Shown: positions 13,772-25,640 of the stretch, one piece after another | Layout: every line of letters starts with the position of its first letter | Position numbering within the stretch: the first letter of the stretch is position 1 | NCBI GenBank assembly: GCA_013397865.1 | Contig: VZTI01004555.1 | Coordinates: 130,326-194,325 of the forward strand | DNA length: 64,000 bases | Direction of reading: 5' to 3' | DNA from: Struthidea cinerea | Lineage: Eukaryota > Chordata > Aves > Passeriformes > Corcoracidae | Notes under the pieces: generated by a model | Databases searched by the model: none | What the model saw: the letters and a program-made list of their open reading frames with translations, nothing else | What the model was told of the DNA's origin: nothing | Made by a program: the position numbers and the translations under genes

Positions 13772-14879
13772 AAAACACAGAGCAGCATCGAAACAGACTA
13801 AGCCAGAAATGGACTTGAGCTGAGTCCTACAGAGCTGCTGTGGCACTGCAGCACTGACGGACGGATCAATCCAGTGAAATCTTCATGATTTAGGATCTCA
13901 GCAGAAGTATTTCAGAAAGGACGGGCAATTTGGGTCAGCAGTACTGCAAATGAAAGATGCTCAAACTGGGGAATCAAAAGAAAAAAGGGAAATTATGCAG
14001 CTGAATAATACTGAGAAATCATCTCCTACGTGCAAATGTACACAGGTTCTGATACCAAGGCTGATATGAGTATAAAAGTGAAGAGTTTCATCTTTAGTAA
14101 GACTTTGTAAATTCAAAACTTAAAGGGATTTCTGTGCAGTAGCTCTCTGACCATCTTCACCTCTTCTCTGTACAAAACACTTGTTTGTGGTTTCACAATC
14201 ACATTTTCCTATTTTTAAAACATGTTTTCTCTTCTGTCTTGCTCTGTGAGAAAGACATTGAAACTGCAAGAGAAACTGTCTCAACAGAGGAAACTGAAAT
14301 GGTTTCGTGCATGACATGTGAACAAGGGAACAAAGTAAACACTGACAAAAATAGAAAGCAGTGCTTTATTTTCTCTCTGATCTTTCATTTCTAGGGGATA
14401 TTTGTGATTACAGAGAACTTCCAACATTTCAGGCAAATGGGAAATTTTTATACAACTGATGTAATAGAGAGTTTAGGTGTTAGCATGCAATGAAACAATA
14501 TCTTATTCTTACTGACAGCAGGATACAAAGATTGTTTGTATTTAGGACTCTTCCTGAACCGAGCAAGAACGATGGATAAATGGCTTTAAATGGACTGTAG
14601 ATCTTCGCAGCACACTCCATAACTCTGATAGCTCTGTATCTTTGATTTTTCTAGGGTTAAACATTGAAGAAAACTAAACATGATTTTTCCCTCTTCTCCT
14701 ATGTCTGCCTTAGAGCTGAGGAAGACTTTTCTATCAAGCGATTCAAGCTGTGGAAGAGTACCCTGAGCACCTCACTGTTATTTATGATCCCCAAAATCTT
14801 GCTCCTGGTACCAGAGATGATGGATCCACATTGAGAAAATCACTTGGTTTTATGCTAATCTCGATCAAACTGTTGACAC

Positions 14880-15130
14880 TGACATTAAGCAAACATACTG
14901 GGGTGTAATTACGTTTCACACTGATCTATGAAATATTCATGTAATAATAACGAATACATACATGCAATCATACAATATCATCATCATAAACTGTGGTCAA
15001 ATACATATGATATTTGCAATGCTTATACCTTGTTCATATAAATAAATATTCATTAGAACTGAAACTAATTACTGCATAGCTGATGACAGCTGAGAATATT
15101 AAGCACCACTACTGAATTATGCCTTCAAAG
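14880..15130. promoter_or_regulatory. Candidate distal regulatory block rich in TAATTA sites
   Basis: This block is very AT-rich and essentially free of simple repeats. It contains TAATTA cores at about 14,906 and 15,066, TAATAATAA-type runs, an ATTCATGTAAT segment and ATGATATTTGCAAT. Homeodomain cores at this density are common in conserved non-coding enhancers. The call is inferential because AT richness alone generates such cores and I have no alignment. Confidence 0.25.
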
Positions 15131-17704
15131 GCAATGAAATGACATTCATTTTCAAGTTTGGTCAGTTTATTTGTCCAGCTATGATAATATTTTTTTCCAA
15201 TGGAAAGAATAATGTTTATACTAATTGTCATGAGAATGGCTAAGCATTTTCTGTGACTAGTAATCAAATTAGGGAGCTGCAAGTGTCTGTAACTACACCA
15301 ATGTTAGTCTATTTTCATATTTAAAATTGGCCTTTCCCACAGCTCATTCAAGTTTATGTTCTAGCCACATGTCCCACAGATAAATAAACAGATGCTCTAT
15401 ATAAAGAGTTAGATCATATTCTGAATGAGTGAGGAACATATGTCATCATTAAGAGAAGCTTCAGTGCCAAAGCTGGCATTAAGGTAGAGGAAAGAAAGCA
15501 AGGAAGAACTTGAAATAGAGCAACATAATCCCAAGGAAGTTGTCAAAACCAGAAGAGAGGTTATTTGTGCTAGAGTTGGCAAGAAAATGTTGTTCGGCAG
15601 TTTTTACTGAAAAACAAAAGAATAGCCAGAGGAAATTTTGATTTTTAATTAAAAAACATCCTCTGTTGTTGGTAGTTCTGGCCTGAAACCAAAGAGTATG
15701 TTTTTCTACCTTAACATGCCAAACTCCTATGTTTTGTTTGCACTGAACTTTTTCTGGGGTGTTTGAGGTGTCCAGTTTTCCAGTCAAAACAAGAAAACAA
15801 ATAAAACTGAAATTTCCCAAGAATATTTTTCTTTGTTGGAAATCTAATTCTTTTTTTCAAGTGAGAAATTTTCATGGAAGTTTTTTTTTTACATGCTGCT
15901 AATGAAAGGAGGATATCCAGATATAGCTGATGATAGATCTTTGCTGTCTGAATGCAACCAGATGACATTGCTTGTATTGTTACTGTAGTGTTGTGTGCTT
16001 CATAAATAGAGACTGGAAAGACAGTTCATGCCCAAGAGATCATTGTAATCTAAATATAAGTCTAGAGGCTTTATTTATAAAATGTACAGAATCAGAGGTT
16101 TTTAATTGCATGCAGAAATATTGTTCAGCGAAAAGTACTATGCACACATAAAAAGAATTTTAGTTCTGAAGTTTTGAGAAAATCGTAGTGAAAACTCATG
16201 CTATAAGTGAAAACCAAAAAAAAAAAAAGAAGAGGAAAAAGTTAATCTGCAGATACCTCAAGGATTTATCTGCAATTCAATCATAGCAAATGAGCAGAGG
16301 ACTGACAAAGAATACCTGGAAAAGACCAAAGATCTCCCTGAAGAACCAAAAGAGGGAAGTGAACTCTGTGATGGGCAGAGATCACTGATGCAATCGGAGG
16401 GTTTATGCAGGATATTGATCCAAGTGATGGTTGATTCCCCTAAATAACAATCTTCCCAAGACATATCCAAAGGTGTGGTGAATAATAATAATGCACAAAG
16501 CAGTGGAAGGACAGAGCTCCTGCTAGCCCGATTTCATCGCTAAATTCCCTAAAAAAGGGTTAATTTTTTGTAAGGAATCCACAGGAATTGGGGGATCCAA
16601 GGGTGGGAAGGGTGAGACCGTCTAGAGGAAAAGGAAAGACCCAGTTCACTGCTATCAGTGTAGCATGGGAGGATGAGGATCAGGAAATTGGGGGCCAGGC
16701 TGGGGACCCTCAGGCCGATTCTACACGGAGAGGAGGGATGTTCTGCATCTGCACATCTCCAACCTCCGGAGGAGGCTGCTGGATTTAGCAGCCACTTTTG
16801 GCTGCCAGTTGCATCGGTCAGTGGCAGCGTGTAAAGGTTTGGCAGTACACGGCCGGATCTGTGTGAGACTTGGCTGCCTGCACCATCTTTTTATGCACTT
16901 AATTTGAGAAATGAGTACACGACAGAAATTTCTCATGGCCTGACGCGACAGAAAACATCCAGTGCTTTGTAAGCTGAAAACCTCCCATAAAGCCCCAGAT
17001 CCAGGAAACACCCGCCTGGCACTCTGGGTTTGGAAAAGAAACTTTACAGGAAAGTTCTTGAAAGGCTGTTTGGAGCAGGATCATTCATACCAAAAAGCTT
17101 TATGCTGTTTCTTGTCCATGGTTGTTCAACTGCCCTTCTGTCCAGGTCTTCAGCATTGGCACTAAATGAATCTTCACCAACGAGCCCCTGCCAACAGATC
17201 CTGAACTCCTGAAAAGGGAATGAGGGAAGGGGCAGCCTAGACCAGGGTGGTCACTGTACTTGTCTCCTCGCAGTTGTTGTGGCCATCACTACCCGCTCTG
17301 GGTCCCTTGGATGGGCAGGTCTTCTGAGGCTGACTGGAAGAAGAGCAGAGCCATAGGTTGCCAAACACAGTCAGCAGGCACTGGCAGACAGTTGGCAGTG
17401 AGGTATGTTCTGACCTTGCTCCAGCTATTTCATTTATGTGACAGTTTGGGGGAAACATCTGGCACAACATCTGACTGACACATATCCAGCTACAGAAGGC
17501 TGAGAAAAACCAAAGCAGCCATCAGGGATAACAAAATGCATTTTTGTGCATCTTAAGCCTTATTCTCTTCTCTCGGCCACCAGATGTGAACCAGAAGTAA
17601 CTCAGCTGAGGTCAGTGAAGGACAGGCTAAGATGGTGTGATCTTTGGTTAAAATGTTCCTGCCTGATGAGACCATCTCTTAACCAAGCCATCCAAATTTC
17701 CCTA

Positions 17705-17790
17705 CTTGCACCATCACTGATTTTGTGTAGGACCTGGGATAGTAATTTTTCTTTCCCTTGCCTCAGTTTCTCTCTCTAAATGAGGGAAAC
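17705..17790 (+). repeat. MIR/CORE-SINE-like relic
   Basis: The run 'gacctgggatagtaa ... ttgcctcagtttctctctct ... aaatgaggg' follows the order of the MIR core: a 'tgaccttgggcaag' block, then 'cctcagtttcc', then 'atctgtaaaatgagg'. It is highly diverged. Identification is by pattern from memory, so a profile search with MIR and CORE-SINE consensus models would settle it. Confidence 0.5.
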
Positions 17791-18724
17791 AAGAGGCTGC
17801 TTTGGTCACACAAGTTGATATCTGCCAGTGCATTCTAGAAGAGTTAAACATAATTACAGCCATTCTGGCTCCATTGATGAATGTACGTAACTTTTGGTGA
17901 ACATCTAACAGCCAAAGGTAAAAGAGGATCAGGAGCTGGAAAGTGAAACACTTTCAGTTTAGCCTGACTATATAAAGCATGTTTTCAGGACAAATGATGA
18001 ACTACTGCAACAGCTTCCCAGCAGCCATGGTGGATTGTCCATGCAGAGTATTTAGAGGCCACCTAGCTTTTCTTTCTGACATTAAAGACAGAGGATCTAG
18101 AGGAGTAGAAATGTGTTTTAACATTTAGCTTTCCTGTATCCAACAGCTGTTGTCCTCACTATTATAAATTAAAGATACTACTATCATGTGAGGGAAGCCC
18201 AGGTTACTGTGAGCAAACAAGCTCCCTCATGTCGGCTGAGATGTGGTAACTCTGTGGGTGCTTGCTCCTACAAGCAATAACAACAGCTCCTGACAGCAAC
18301 TGTAATGTGCTATCTCAGCCCTGCTTTCCCCACCACAAGTAAGTGCCATTCTGCTGCCTTCACGGGAGGCAAAGCGGGCCCATGGTTACAATAGTCACCC
18401 CACTCAGCTGGGCTGACAAGCAGTAGCTTGTCAGATGGCAGCATCTCAATTGAATGTCTGAGTTCTAACATTCCAACTCCACTGAGAAGACCTCTTTGGA
18501 GTCGTGGTCATTCCCCAGACATCATAAAAGTGGATTGTGGCTGTGCAGTGGCAAAGTTCAAACAGGGAGCCCACAATCTTCTCCCCAGGTCTACGTGAAG
18601 TTTTCCAGCTTAATAAGCAGTCACTGCTGCTGCTATCCAAAGTAACTGCTTAAAATACTTTCTGCTGTTGGAATATGCCAGAACAGCCCTCCTCCCACAT
18701 CCAGCCCCCATATGGAACAATCTA

Positions 18725-18925
18725 AATGCAAAAGAAATAACTAAAAGGGTGTTTTTGGAAATAATTAGGTCAATTAGAATGTAACAAGGAGAGTGGTCTA
18801 GACATAGAGAGCATTTAAATTAGCAACAAACTGCTCCATTTGGGTTCTTCAGTTCAATCAGCTATTTAATCATCAATTCATCTATGTGAATTCCTAGCAA
18901 ATTAGGGAATTTGCTAATTTAACGT
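18725..18925. promoter_or_regulatory. Candidate distal enhancer with clustered homeodomain cores
   Basis: Within 200 bases there are at least six ATTA/TAAT-type cores (AATAATTAGG, CAATTAG, AAATTAGC, TTTAATCATC, CAAATTAGGG and GCTAATTT), spaced by non-repetitive sequence. A perfect 9-bp inverted repeat lies within it. The clustering suggests regulatory DNA. Conservation has not been tested. Confidence 0.28.
18895..18916. repeat. Perfect 9-bp inverted repeat with 4-base spacer
   Basis: TAGCAAATT (18,895-18,903) and AATTTGCTA (18,908-18,916) are exact reverse complements separated by aggg. This gives a symmetric pair of AATTTGC/GCAAATT half-sites, a form that could bind a dimeric homeodomain or POU factor. 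Confidence 0.7.
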
Positions 18926-21802
18926 ACCCTCAAGGTGGTGACTAAATTATGTATCAATGTCACTGATGCCTGCTCTGTCTAAAGCACGAGAAACACAGTC
19001 AAGCTCCTCAGAGTGGGGCTTTGGTGTCACATGCTCTCCAGGGATCACAAGAACTGATGTGTTTTACAAAGGTCCGTAAGGTTAAAAAAGAGACTTTGGT
19101 TCTGCATTAGCCAATCTGAATTTTGCTTAATGTTTCCTTGCCCAAACCTGAAGCCCAAGCTCAAAGCTGCTAATAAACGAGAGGAAACTGAAATGAATTT
19201 GTTTCCCAGCATGTCCTGTACTCTGAAGTGGCAGGTGGCCATTTTTGAAGCCAAAGGTAATAAAAAATAATCACTTTTATAACTGATACAGTACAAGCAG
19301 ATCTAAAAGTGGGAGATGATAAAGGAACCCATAGCATCCTCTTACATGATATGTTAAGAAACTAGTCCTGTGGCATGTACAGCATATCTCCCAGGCAATA
19401 CAAAATGCCATCGGTCTCTCCTAGTGGAGCTAACCCTTACCTGGGTGAACCCGGCCCCTGTGGAAAGCCACACAAGAGTTATCCATCACTCAGGTCACTC
19501 CTCTAATTGTAACTGACACGTTAAAAAAAATCTGTTCTGACTCTGTAATTGATGCGCTGCCAGAAGCCAAAGTGTCCCTCCTCTGGGGCTCAGATGTGAT
19601 CATCTCACATCCTTCTTCAGGACTGACACAGACTTTGGTGAGACTGAAATCAAGCTCTCAAGAAAACAAGTGTGTGGTGTGTCTCTGAAAGGGACCTTTG
19701 CAGAAAACATGGGTGGGGAGGAAATGGAAGATGAGAAAGTTGGGTGGGAAAGAAAACAAAACTGGAATTTTTGAAAAATTTAATTTTGTGCTGCACAACC
19801 TTCATGTTTTACCCTCTTTACCATTCCCGTTCATTTAGACTCAGCAATCTGAGGAAGCCCCCACCGTGTAGTCAATAACACTGTGGATTCAATCTTGGGT
19901 CCTGCCTAGAGTGAAATGGATGCTGTTATTTGTCACACAGTAGCTCTGCTTAAACACCCCGTAGGAAAGGGGGCACTCCTGTCTGGTGAGAGCAGGCTGA
20001 CAGCCTCAGAGATCCTTTCTGGATGGAGTGGTACCTCTACAGGTAAGAGGCAGCATCATTCCAGCACGAGGTGCTCTTTGTCAGACACGATCATCTGCAG
20101 GGGTTCCTGAGAGGTTACACGGTGATGGGAAAACAGGCCCCACGTCACAGAGTTCAGATGTTTCTTGAGTGGTATTCAAATGCCTGGAGACAGAAGATGG
20201 GTGCAGCCTTGGCAAGATCTTAAAAGCAAGATAAGGAGAAAGGAATAATTAGGCATCTGACTGGAGCTGAAAATTCACATCTCTCCTCAGGATTGGTGAA
20301 CAGCTTTGGCTAAAATAAGATGCAGTTTGAATCTCTGCCAGTTGCCTGTATTAAACTGAACCCTTTTTTTTTTCTCCTTAAGATCAGAGATTGCTTTGTT
20401 CAGTGTTGGAGCACGTCAGAAATTCTTCTGTGATCCTTGGAAGTCTAAGTGGTGGGGAGTGGAGAAGAAGGAGTTACCATATTGCTGCATTTGGCACCAG
20501 GTGCAACCAAACGAATGCTGCCTCCAGGTCTGGGTCTGGGATTCAGCAGGGATTTTGAGAAATTAAATTAGCTGCATAGATGCAGTTACCCACTTTGTTA
20601 GCTCTCCATGCCTGTTTTTAGGACATTTGTCTTGGTTAAATATAAACTCCAAAGAGAGGGACCCTCTGCTCATGCTGGGGCTGGCTGTTTTCAGAGAAGT
20701 TTGCCCTTCAGCCCAGGGCACAGAGATCAGCTTCCTTCCATAGCCGTTTGATGGCTTTACAATGACTTGCAGCCTTCCCAGATGGGCCTGAGATGGCATG
20801 GAGCTGGCCTCCCCAGGTCCTTGGGATCCTGAAAGTTTGCAAGCACCATCACTGAAGCCCAGAGCAGATACAGGAGAGGGGTTTCAAGAAAAATACCCTT
20901 TGACTTCAGCAGAAAGTGAGATTATTTGGGCAATAAATGAATACATCAAGTATAGACTAATGTGGCCAGGTCTGAAATGAAAATAAAGACGATTTTAGCA
21001 TTCCTTTACAGTGCCTGATTGAAGAATTTGGTCACATGGAAGGAAAGAAGGTCACTGAAGAGACCTCTTTTAACAGAAGCTCATTCGTATTTTAAACTGG
21101 TCACATGCCCTTTCATTTGTGTCTTCTCTGATGTGAGTCCCCTCTTCCTTCATCTTATTTACACTACTCTGTTTTCATAATTTGCTTTGAATTGCAAGCA
21201 GACTTTTCTCTATCAGCCAGTTTTGAAGGGGCAGCAGAGGCATCCCCCTTAACTCCTGTTTGCCCTGTGTCCAAGAGGAATCGCTTCTCCTAACGAAAGA
21301 GCATCATGGCAATTGCTTTGATATGATGCATTCCATGCTGACTGCTCAAGATCAATTTTAGAAACAAACTGTAGCACGGGAGTGTTGCTACTCTTCCATT
21401 TGTCTTCTGCAGTCATGCTCACATCAAACACATTCCACCTCACGTCACAGACCAGAAAGAAAGGTTTGTAGCTGACACAGTGGGACTCTATCTGACACTA
21501 TCAGAAGTGCTCCATAGTGATGCCACTGTGGCAAAACACAGATTTCTATCGGAGAAACATATATCATGCTCAGGAGGACGGCAGTGTTTGTAAAAGCATG
21601 CAGTACATAACGAGGAGAATTTCACCACGCACAGCAAGGAGATGTGTCGGCGGCTACAAAGCAATAGATTTAATTCCCACCTGCGAATAATTTGATCTTC
21701 AATTTTCCTCCACATTACTCACTACACCCAAACAGCTTGTACAAGCTATCAACGGGCAGAAATTGTCAAGGAGTTATGGCTTTTTAAGATCTGACTTTCT
21801 CA

Positions 21803-21857
21803 GCATTTGCAAATGCAAGACCAGAATGCTGATTAGCCCCAAGATGACATATGCATA
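21803..21857. promoter_or_regulatory. Palindromic octamer-type site with a second POU-like site
   Basis: GCATTTGCAAATGC (21,803-21,816) is a perfect 14-bp palindrome containing overlapping ATTTGCA and TGCAAAT octamer-like halves. About 33 bp downstream is CATATGCATA (21,848-21,857), similar to POU dimer elements. GATTAGCC lies between them. The symmetry is seen directly. Binding by a POU factor is an inference. Confidence 0.3.
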
Positions 21858-22607
21858 AAAAAAGGACCCCAGGAATATAATAATTCAAGGCTACTTAAAA
21901 TGAAATGTGTTTTTGTAAACACTACGCAAATAGTGATTTGGGGAATCTGAGCCCCAAGCTGAAAGCCAGGCTGAATGCATTTCCAGGGAATATGCAGTTA
22001 GTACCTCGACTATGGTAAGATTACAATGAGATTTTTGACTATTGCTAACTATACATTTGAGCTGTGTGGGTCAACGTGGTGACTCAGCAATCAAAGTTAC
22101 TTCATCCTGCTGCAGAGGACTGCAGTTTGGTTTCCAGCAACACATTTAGGATTTCCAGGGGGAGCAGGAGATGAGTCAGGGAATTAGAGCAACCTTGCAT
22201 TACTTAACTAGTGCTTGTGGCTTGATCAATGGCACTGGGAAGGCTCTGCTGTAGGGAACCCCTGCAACAGTGTCGCAGTGTGCTCGCTGCTACAGAGCGC
22301 TGTGGAGGCTGCCAGTGCACTCAGAAATGGGGGGGAAATAGAGGAGAGAAGACAAAAAATATACATACGGTCAGCAAATAATGTGAAAAATTACTGTAGC
22401 ATCACATGGCAGGTATTATTTACCTTACTGATGCATACTGTATCCCATCTGTGATGCAGGCAGACACAAAACTTCATATTGCATGGCTAAAAAAATACTG
22501 CTATTTTCTAGGTATAGCCAATCCTTGGTAAACTGGAATGTACACAAAGCCCACAACATTCCTTAGAGCCAGGAGTGTGATCTCGCTGGTCGGCTGCAAC
22601 ATCGGGC

Positions 22608-22720
22608 AGGTAATTAACAAATGCCTGGATAAAACAGCAAGGTCTTGTTTATCAATCAACATCCTATTAATTAGCTCACGTGTCAATTTTAATTGAAGTG
22701 ATTTGTATTAATAATGGTCG
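22608..22720. promoter_or_regulatory. Candidate enhancer: FOX, PBX/HOX, homeodomain and E-box sites together
   Basis: A compact unique segment contains GGTAATTAAC, a forkhead-like TGTTTAT (22,646-22,652), a PBX/HOX-like ATCAATCA (22,651-22,658), TATTAATTAG (22,665-22,674), a CACGTG E-box (22,677-22,682), then AATTTTAATTGAAG and TATTAATAATGG. Mixed, tightly packed high-quality sites in non-repetitive DNA are typical of developmental enhancers. This is the best such cluster I see upstream of AKT1. The target gene is unknown. Confidence 0.35.
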
Positions 22721-23349
22721 TCTGTGCAAGTTGTGTGGCATACCTGCAGGGATCTGTGTTTGTTCCTGGGCTTAAATTTTGACAAATATTCCAACCTAGG
22801 AAATACCTTCACAATTTCAGAACACTGATGTTTGAGAGCTAAATAGCGGTGTAACTGATAGCTATTTATTAATAGAACCTTTGCATGGGAAACCATCACC
22901 TGATAACTACATCTGAAGTGAAAACAGAATAACAGTGTTATGTAAGAAACTCTCTAGCTGAATCCATGTCATAAAAAAGCTCCAATGACACACATAAGGG
23001 GGTAACATTATTTGCAAATTATAATAATGGCTTTCCACATCTGTTCTCATGAAGAGGGAAAGCTGTGTGGCTGCTGGTATTTTATTTAAGGTTTGAATCC
23101 ATTCCATATTGCTTTACATTTTGCAAAAAGCCCACAAAACTCCATTACTCTTCTTCATTTTACCTTTTCTTATTTTGTTAAAGGCAATGCTGTAGCTCAG
23201 GTTACTCGGAGGTTGTCATCATCCCAGGATCAGGTCGAGCCTCTTCTGGTACTGAATTATCCCAGGTGTGCTTTCAATTTAAAAATTACTCTGTGAGGAC
23301 AAATATTAGGACAATCACAGCTGCTTCTGTGCTACTGCACATGATTGTT

Positions 23350-23635
23350 ATTTTATCATTTATAGGCTTGCCAGAGCTCCCTGGTGCTGTGTGCTGTCCT
23401 CGCACTTCACAAGAGGCAACGCCTGCCCCAAGGAACTTATAATCAAAAACCGCAGAATGGGCTGGAAGAAGGGAATTAATCAGTGATTGACTTTCTCTGC
23501 ATTAAATACAGGAGTGTCTGAGGTATGGAGATTCAATGACTTGGCTAGGTTATGCAGAGAGTCTATAAAAGAATTGGGAATTGAAAGTAGCCCTCTTCCA
23601 TCTAAATCCAGACATGTTGAGTCATCAGTCAATAA
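23350..23635 (-). repeat. MIR/CORE-SINE-like element, reverse orientation
   Basis: Read on the plus strand, the segment follows the reverse complement of the amniote MIR-type SINE through most of its length. First comes a tail part (TTGTTATTTTATCATTTA, then a 'ctccctggtgctgtgtgctg' block), then 'ctgccccaaggaacttataa'. After that come 'attcaatgacttggctaggt', 'cagagagtct' and 'gaattgggaattgaaa'. These match the order of 'agagcttacaatct', 'attaagtgacttgcccaagg', 'cagggagtct' and 'gctgggaattgaaccc' in old reptile and mammal copies. It is heavily mutated and long dead. Confidence 0.75.
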
Positions 23636-23751
23636 CAAGACTGATTTCCATGGCAGTAGTGTTTGGAGGCTTTAATCAGGTTTCATGTCCTATTATGCTG
23701 GGTACTGTGTAAATATAGAATAACAGATACTCTCTGCAGGCATGTCCTTAA

Positions 23752-23873
23752 ACAGATCCCTGCTGATTTCAGTGGAACTCTACACGTCCAGAAGGATACC
23801 CTGGGGTAGATCTGATTTTCTAAATAGGGATGAGGCACAGTAGGTGGGAGTAAAACCTGCAGGATTTATGGGG
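23752..23873. repeat. Possible ancient amniote repeat relic (tentative)
   Basis: The block 'cctgctgatttcagtggaac' followed by 'ctacacgtccagaaggatac' recalls a 'ttgacttcaatgggactactcacgtgagtaagg' motif seen in many reptile repeats. It sits just after the MIR-like element. The family is not named and the match is weak. Confidence 0.3.
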
Positions 23874-25597
23874 AACATATCATTATAGGTAATGGGTAGC
23901 AACTTCTTTGATCCCTTGTTTTATTTTGTAAGAGGGTAAATTAATAAAGGAAAATCATAAACTTTTTCCGTGATAGTCTTGTACCTCTATGCTTTGAAGT
24001 CTCTCAGTAGTGATGTTTCACTGAAATGCAAAGTTTTTCTGCCCAAGAATAAACCAATAACACTTAAAACAACTTTGGCAAAGCTCTTCTCCAGTTTTTA
24101 ACACAGTCTTTAGCAAGGCGTGACCTCTTTGCTAGCTTAAAAGGTGGGACTGCGAAAGGTAGATGGAAAATAAAGATGCTATACTGGGAGAACTGTGAGC
24201 ACGTTTGAAGGACACCTGCTAAGATGTTATCGGTGGCAAAGAAGCCCTGCCCATTCAGTGACATCATTCCCTACAACTGCCAGCCTGTCCTGGCAGGCTC
24301 CGGGGCTGCAGCGGGAACGCTGTGTGAGAGCCAGGCTGGATGCGGCAGAGGAACATAGTGGGCTTGATTCCCTCTGGGCTGGCAGGGAATAAATGGCTGA
24401 GGAGCAGTCGCTCCTCCAGCTGAATGCAGATGACAAGGCTGAGGGCAGTGAAGACCGCAAGGCCAGTCAAAAGATTGTTTTCTTTCATGGTTGCCTTTAT
24501 TATTTTAAAAGTTAGTGTGTTAGATGAGCACCAAGAAGCTCCTGCAGCAACGGTGCTCAGCACTGGACATGGATATGCCGAGAGGTGAGTCCTGTCCCAC
24601 ACAGCCCTGGAGGGATAGTCCTGTCCTGTCTTATACAGGCTCCTCTTGGACCCAGTTAAAGCATGAGCCCTTCTGTTCAAGGCTGGGACGGGAAGCTCAG
24701 CAGACAGGCAATATCTGATGACTAGAGGTCCAAGAAAACTGATGCTATGTGCCAAGTATGGTGAGGGGTGGAGTGGGCAACCAAATAGGTATTTGTTACA
24801 TCAGCACATGTGCAGGGGTTTTGAGCCTGAATTTTGCAGCGCATGTTTCTGATTCTTATTCCTAATACCTTCTTAAACTTCTCCCTAATATCATCTTGAC
24901 TTCTGGATAGAATCAGCTCATGGTGGCAGCAAAGTTTTCAACACCTTACCCTCTACTAGCATGCTTGAATCAGGACTGTGTTGTTGAGGCAGATCTCCAG
25001 ATCACACCGATTTACTGCAGTAAGGTTTGTATCATAGACCAGTCTGCGAGTGCATGAACTGAGCTCCCTTCCAGTGAACCTAAAGTAGTGTGATCCTCCA
25101 GAGCAGTTCACTCTGGCCATCACTGGGTATGTAGTCCATGGGACTCCAAATAAAGCTAGCCTGAAGCACCCCCACTTCACTGAAACACCTTTGGTTTGGA
25201 GATGGGGTCCTCAACATCCACAGAATCACTCCAGAAAACCACTCCTCCGAGGCCATTACTGCTCACACAGACCAAGTACATTGCAGCTTGCTGCTCTCAG
25301 GGAACTTCAGGCTGAGGGCAGAGGAAGAGGGTTTGGGCTTGGAGAGGAGCCCAGCCCCCTCTGAGCAGGATGGACGTAACTCATTGTGGCCACAGAACAT
25401 AGTAGCCACAAGCCTATCTGTAGGCACAGCTAGCAAAACCAGTATAGAAGTAGCCAAAGGCTAGAAAAAGCACTCAAAAGTTTTGTCACAAGAAGACATC
25501 AGGCAGAAAAGAAGAACTCAGTGATTTCACTGAGGGCAAGTGGTAGCATAAGCTCAGACATCAAAGAAACACAGGAGAGAAATGCTCAAACAGAAAA

Positions 25598-25640
25598 AAA
25601 AATATATATATATATAAAAATAAATATTTTTATAATATAT
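25598..25640. repeat. AT-rich microsatellite with a 10-bp palindrome
   Basis: An (AT)n run at 25,602-25,616 passes into TATAAAAATA (25,613-25,622) and its exact reverse complement TATTTTTATA (25,625-25,634), separated by two bases. Such AT palindromes can extrude cruciforms and vary in length. Confidence 0.85.

Larger units (their letters stand above)
7273..17704. other. Intergenic DNA, no gene recognised
   Basis: No coding exon was recognised. The 166-codon minus-strand frame at 7,710-8,210 and the overlapping frames at 10,248-10,761 have no domain-like features. A slightly CpG-richer patch at about 7,500-7,560 is too small to be an island. The region 11,500-12,060 and especially 14,880-15,130 is AT-rich with several TAATTA cores and could hold distal regulatory DNA. 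Confidence 0.7.
17791..23349. other. Intergenic DNA, no gene recognised
   Basis: There is no coding signal on either strand. Three short blocks of interest, at 18.7-18.9, 21.80-21.86 and 22.6-22.7 kb, are listed separately as candidate regulatory DNA. The remainder is unremarkable, moderately AT-rich, CpG-poor sequence. Confidence 0.7.

Noticed and set aside
24264..24755. 163-codon minus-strand frame
   Set aside because: No family was recognised and the sequence lacks coding-like structure. It is probably a chance frame in moderately GC-rich DNA.
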